Part shown: positions 63,669 through 64,000 of the stretch, one piece after another
How the letters are laid out: each line of letters starts with the position of its first letter
How positions within the stretch are numbered: position 1 is the first letter of the stretch
Assembly: GCF_043729335.1 (NCBI RefSeq)
Contig: NZ_JAYTLQ010000029.1
Location: forward strand, 13,690 to 77,689
Origin: Crenothrix sp043729335
Lineage (GTDB): Bacteria; Pseudomonadota; Gammaproteobacteria; Methylococcales; Methylomonadaceae
Direction: 5' to 3'
DNA length: 64,000 bases
The notes under the pieces: generated by a model
The model's input: only the letters and a program-made list of their open reading frames with translations
What the model was told of the DNA's origin: nothing
The model's database searches: none
Translations under genes and position numbers: made by a program

Positions 63669-63956
63669 TTAACCGGCAGCTGCAGCTTGTACAGCTGACA
63701 GGAATGGATTTGCGAAAGTAAAGAATAACGCCAAACCAACGCCAATCATTGTTACCGCATCCAACAGACCTGCAACAACAAACATTTTTACTTGTAACAT
63801 AGGCACCATTTCCGGTTGGCGAGCAGCGCCTTCCAGAAACTTTCCACCCAATAGACCGAAGCCTATAGCCGTTCCTAAAGCGCCCATACCAAGAACCAGA
63901 CCCACTGCGATAGCAGTCATGCCTTGTACGTCAGCAATTAATCTTGCAATTTCCAT
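63669..63956 (-). CDS. atpE: ATP synthase subunit c
   Basis: Subunit c builds the membrane rotor ring. The 95-residue hairpin of two helices has the polar loop with ARQPE (residues 45-49) and the proton-carrying Asp66 in GLLDAVTMIG. Residues typical of sodium-binding rings are not present, so proton coupling is likely. GGAGG precedes the ATG. It is the first complete gene of the operon inside the window; atpB should lie to the right. Confidence 0.97.
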   Translation of the reverse strand: MEIARLIADVQGMTAIAVGLVLGMGALGTAIGFGLLGGKFLEGAARQPEMVPMLQVKMFVVAGLLDAVTMIGVGLALFFTFANPFLSAVQAAAAG

Positions 63957-64000
63957 GAAACCTCCAAACCTAATAGTTAAGTAATAAAAAAACAGTTAAA

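Overview
The window reads as a chromosomal segment of a gammaproteobacterium, most likely a methanotroph or close relative of the order Methylococcales. The clues are an atp operon next to glmU-glmS, the block glnE-ilvE-waaF-waaC, heptose-based LPS synthesis, phoB-phoR, a pyrophosphate-type phosphofructokinase with a GGDD motif (typical of RuMP-cycle methanotrophs), a SCO/MauG-like di-heme protein and many short palindromic repeats. No rRNA, tRNA or CRISPR array was recognised. The organism assignment is inference from gene content.

Left part (1-25 kb) is accessory. It starts with a PIN-like protein, a decayed brnT-brnA remnant directly followed by an intact ParD/ParE pair, a DJ-1/PfpI protein and a coiled-coil nuclease-like protein built on 21-bp repeats. 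Next come bluB-cobT (lower ligand of cobalamin), a 1356-residue membrane protein of unknown role, a phosphate permease and a LOG protein. A frameshifted hoxX, a GlxA-type regulator, and a two-gene redox module (PNPOx-globin fusion plus FAD/2Fe-2S reductase) bracketed by related repeats follow. Then there is a possible small RNA, an orphan IS orfA, a LuxR-type regulator ruined by frameshifts and by a 120-bp MITE-like element, and a group of exported proteins: a Fam20-like kinase candidate, an RTX protein and a reprolysin-like metalloprotease.

Middle part (25-45 kb) is mostly housekeeping: dbpA; the operon rph-rdgB-kinase-hotdog protein; a Ser/Thr kinase divergent from yicC-gmk; a SCO/di-heme peroxidase fusion; glnE-ilvE-waaF-waaC; and pfp. 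A BLUF blue-light sensor fused to a PsiE-like membrane domain sits between two 78-bp direct repeats. tsaC follows.

Right part (45-64 kb) holds phoB-phoR, mscL, clpB, a small SAP-like/Cys-motif protein, glmU-glmS, and the F1Fo ATP synthase genes from atpE to atpC (atpB lies beyond the window). Between atpC, which ends in a clear terminator, and glmU there is an AT-rich two-gene cassette that looks like a type II restriction-modification system.

The most unusual items are the BLUF-PsiE fusion, the PNPOx-globin/reductase module, the exported Fam20-like kinase beside an RTX protein and a metalloprotease, the restriction-modification cassette at the atp-glm junction, and the broken hoxX and LuxR genes.
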